The notes under the pieces: generated by a model
What the model was told of the DNA's origin: nothing
Databases searched by the model: none
What the model saw: the letters and a program-made list of their open reading frames with translations, nothing else
Origin: DAIDKA01 sp963726995
GTDB taxonomy: Bacteria > Pseudomonadota > Gammaproteobacteria > Steroidobacterales > Steroidobacteraceae
Direction: 5' to 3'
Assembly: GCA_963726995.1 (NCBI GenBank)
Contig: CAVSEP010000007.1
Coordinates: 1-64,000, forward strand
Length of the DNA stretch: 64,000 bases
Position numbers and translations under genes: made by a program
In this document: positions 62,622 to 64,000 of the stretch, piece by piece
Numbering within the stretch: the stretch's first letter is position 1
Layout: each line of letters starts with the position of its first letter

Positions 62622-63887
62622 ATGTCTACCGAGAAGCCCTGGGATGTGTCCTACGAGTGGAAGGCCCTGCTGGCGATGAGCGTCGCCTTCGGACTCGTCG
62701 GTATCGATCGCTTCATCCTGCCGCCCCTGTTTCCGGCGATGATGAAGGACCTGGCGCTTACCTACGACCATCTCGGCAAGCTGGTCGGAATCCTCGGTGT
62801 TGCCTGGGGTCTCTCGGCGCTCGCCACCGGGTTTCTGTCCGACAATCTGGGACGGCGCGCGATTCTGGTGCCTTCGGTCGTCATCTTTTCCTTGCTCTCG
62901 GTATTCAGCGGCATGGCGACCGGGCTGGTCAGCCTGTTGTTCATTCGCGCCATCATGGGCGCCTTCGAAGGGCCCGTTGCGGCGACCGGGGTCGCGGTGG
63001 CGGTCGAGGCCTCGCATCCCAAGCGCCGGGGCATGAACAACGGCATATTCCAGTGCACGGTTTCGCTTTTTGGCAGTGGCGTGGGTCCGATTCTGGCCAC
63101 GCAACTGCTGGTCATCACGACCTGGCGGCATGTCTTCTGGATCGTAGGTCTCCCGGGTTTGCTCATCGCCCTGATCCTGTGGTTCGTCATCCGCGAGCCG
63201 GCCACGCTGGCGGCACAACGCGGCACGACGGTCGTGGCGCGCGCGTCCCTATGGACGATCTTCCGGCACCGCAATATGGCCCTGGCAATGCTGACTCTGA
63301 TCTGCGCAATGACCGGCATCTTCGTGTTGTCGGCGATGGTCCCGAACTACCTCGTGGACTTCGTGAAGGTTCCCAGTACGCAGATGGGTTTCGTGACCTC
63401 CGCCATCGGCTTTGGCGGGGCATTGGGTCAATTCGGGCTGCTCACGGTGTCGGACTTCATCGGCCGCAAGACCGCAACCTTGCTGTCATTCGCCGTCGCA
63501 GCGGTGTCATTGTGGTTCTTCATCCACGCCGGATCGAGTCTGCCGGTGATGTTCGGATTCCTGTTTGTCGCCGCGATGTTCAACTTCGGGGCGCTGGCCA
63601 TCCTCGCAGGGCCCATTCCGGCTGAGGCGGCGCCGGTAGGCCTGGTGGCCACGGCAGCCGGGCTCGTCATCGGCGCAGGTGAAGTATTCGGTGGCGGCGC
63701 CGCGCCAATCATCGCCGGGTCCATCGCCCAGCACTCGGGCATTCAATACACGCTGTACTTCGCGCTGGGCGGCCAAGTCCTCGGGCTGCTGCTGGCCTTG
63801 TTCCTGCGCGAAACGGCACCGCGACGCACGCGCCACGCCGCGGCCGAGCACGTGTCGGTGCTGGACCGCGCCCCGAACCCGAGCTAG
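62622..63887 (+). CDS. MFS transporter
   Basis: This protein of 421 residues has 12 hydrophobic spans. The MFS signature between helices 2 and 3 is GFLSDNLGRRAILVPS, and the matching one in the second half is GLLTVSDFIGRKTATLL. An acidic residue in helix 1 (GLVGIDRFILPPLFP) and a TM4-like RAIMGAFEGPVAATGVAVAVE resemble the aromatic-acid/sialate:H+ symporter group. The gene is divergent from the TonB receptor, and together they could move one compound across both membranes. Confidence 0.85.
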   Translation: MSTEKPWDVSYEWKALLAMSVAFGLVGIDRFILPPLFPAMMKDLALTYDHLGKLVGILGVAWGLSALATGFLSDNLGRRAILVPSVVIFSLLSVFSGMATGLVSLLFIRAIMGAFEGPVAATGVAVAVEASHPKRRGMNNGIFQCTVSLFGSGVGPILATQLLVITTWRHVFWIVGLPGLLIALILWFVIREPATLAAQRGTTVVARASLWTIFRHRNMALAMLTLICAMTGIFVLSAMVPNYLVDFVKVPSTQMGFVTSAIGFGGALGQFGLLTVSDFIGRKTATLLSFAVAAVSLWFFIHAGSSLPVMFGFLFVAAMFNFGALAILAGPIPAEAAPVGLVATAAGLVIGAGEVFGGGAAPIIAGSIAQHSGIQYTLYFALGGQVLGLLLALFLRETAPRRTRHAAAEHVSVLDRAPNPS

Positions 63888-63895
63888 TGGCCGGC

Positions 63896-63919
63896 GGACT
63901 CCCGGGCGACCGGGAGTCC
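63896..63919. terminator. Perfect hairpin between convergent genes
   Basis: The arms ggactcccgg (63896-63905) and ccgggagtcc (63910-63919) pair perfectly around a gcga tetraloop. It starts nine bases after the MFS stop and precedes the stop of a minus-strand gene, so it probably ends transcription from both sides. No long T-run follows. Confidence 0.65.
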
Positions 63920-63931
63920 GCGGGCCCTTCC

Positions 63932-64000
63932 TCAGGTCCTGCCCTGCACCGAATGCAGCAGCCGCTGCTCGCGCCCGTACGGGTCATTCAGCAACGAACA
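63932..64000 (-). CDS. C-terminal end of a gene cut by the window edge
   Basis: The minus strand reads SLLNDPYGREQRLLHSVQGRT and a TGA at 63932-63934. The composition and its position behind a terminator hairpin suggest a real gene end. Only 22 residues are visible and no family can be named. Confidence 0.35.
   Translation of the reverse strand, partial: CSLLNDPYGREQRLLHSVQGRT

Noticed and set aside
8000..64000. CRISPR array or rRNA operon
   Set aside because: No regularly spaced repeats with unique spacers and no rRNA sequence were seen anywhere in the window.

Overview
The window is GC-rich and looks like the chromosome of a gammaproteobacterium, probably near the Xanthomonadales/Nevskiales (Steroidobacter-type) lineages. 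It has many TonB, glycoside-hydrolase, YXWGXW and DUF4136-type genes and a proteobacterial VirB apparatus. This placement is inferred from gene families; no rRNA is present.

Layout. (1) 1-4.9 kb: one end of a mobilisable element with an HTH protein, a MobC-like relaxosome protein, a VirD2/MobP-type relaxase, a BrnT-BrnA toxin-antitoxin (TA) pair, a membrane protein and a frameshifted P4-type integrase beside tRNA-Arg(CCT). (2) 5-18.7 kb, on the other side of that tRNA: a complete but heavily frameshifted virB2-virB11 type IV secretion cluster, two tandem coupling-protein genes, a mobilisation accessory gene, a MobA/MobL relaxase and a zinc-ribbon gene, all on the minus strand. (3) 19-28 kb: carbohydrate genes (GH84, broken GH3, broken GH144-like, GH15), a cation/proton antiporter and lipoproteins. 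(4) 28-35.6 kb: a YidB-like protein, an ABC half-transporter that lacks its ATPase residues, a CocE-type hydrolase that lacks its catalytic triad, a DEAD-box helicase and a VIT-family metal transporter. (5) 35.7-43.2 kb: initiator tRNA-fMet followed by a string of partial copies of its own 3' end. The segments between the copies hold a Cyc2-like porin-cytochrome with a dihaem cytochrome c, three TA modules (Doc/AbrB, MazF/PrlF, VapC/Phd) and two tiny membrane proteins. (6) 43.2-64 kb: catabolic and envelope genes: ADP-forming acyl-CoA synthetase, PQQ quinohaemoprotein dehydrogenase, metallo-beta-lactamase-fold protein, beta-propeller, Old Yellow Enzyme, alpha/beta hydrolase, LemA plus GIDE-domain pair, two methyltransferases, a TonB receptor and an MFS transporter.

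The most striking feature is the tRNA-fMet region, which looks like serial integration at one tRNA. The copies of the tRNA 3' end lie about 0.7-0.9 kb apart, and three of the four segments end in a TA module. No integrase is visible there. The first segment also carries what may be an outer-membrane electron-transfer conduit.

Reading-frame breaks are dense at 8-16 kb and 23-25.7 kb, with a few elsewhere (0.8-1.4, 4.1, 34-35 and 57.5 kb). Some are pairs of compensating shifts inside conserved motifs, which favours sequence error over decay. Genes called pseudogene here may be intact in the real genome.
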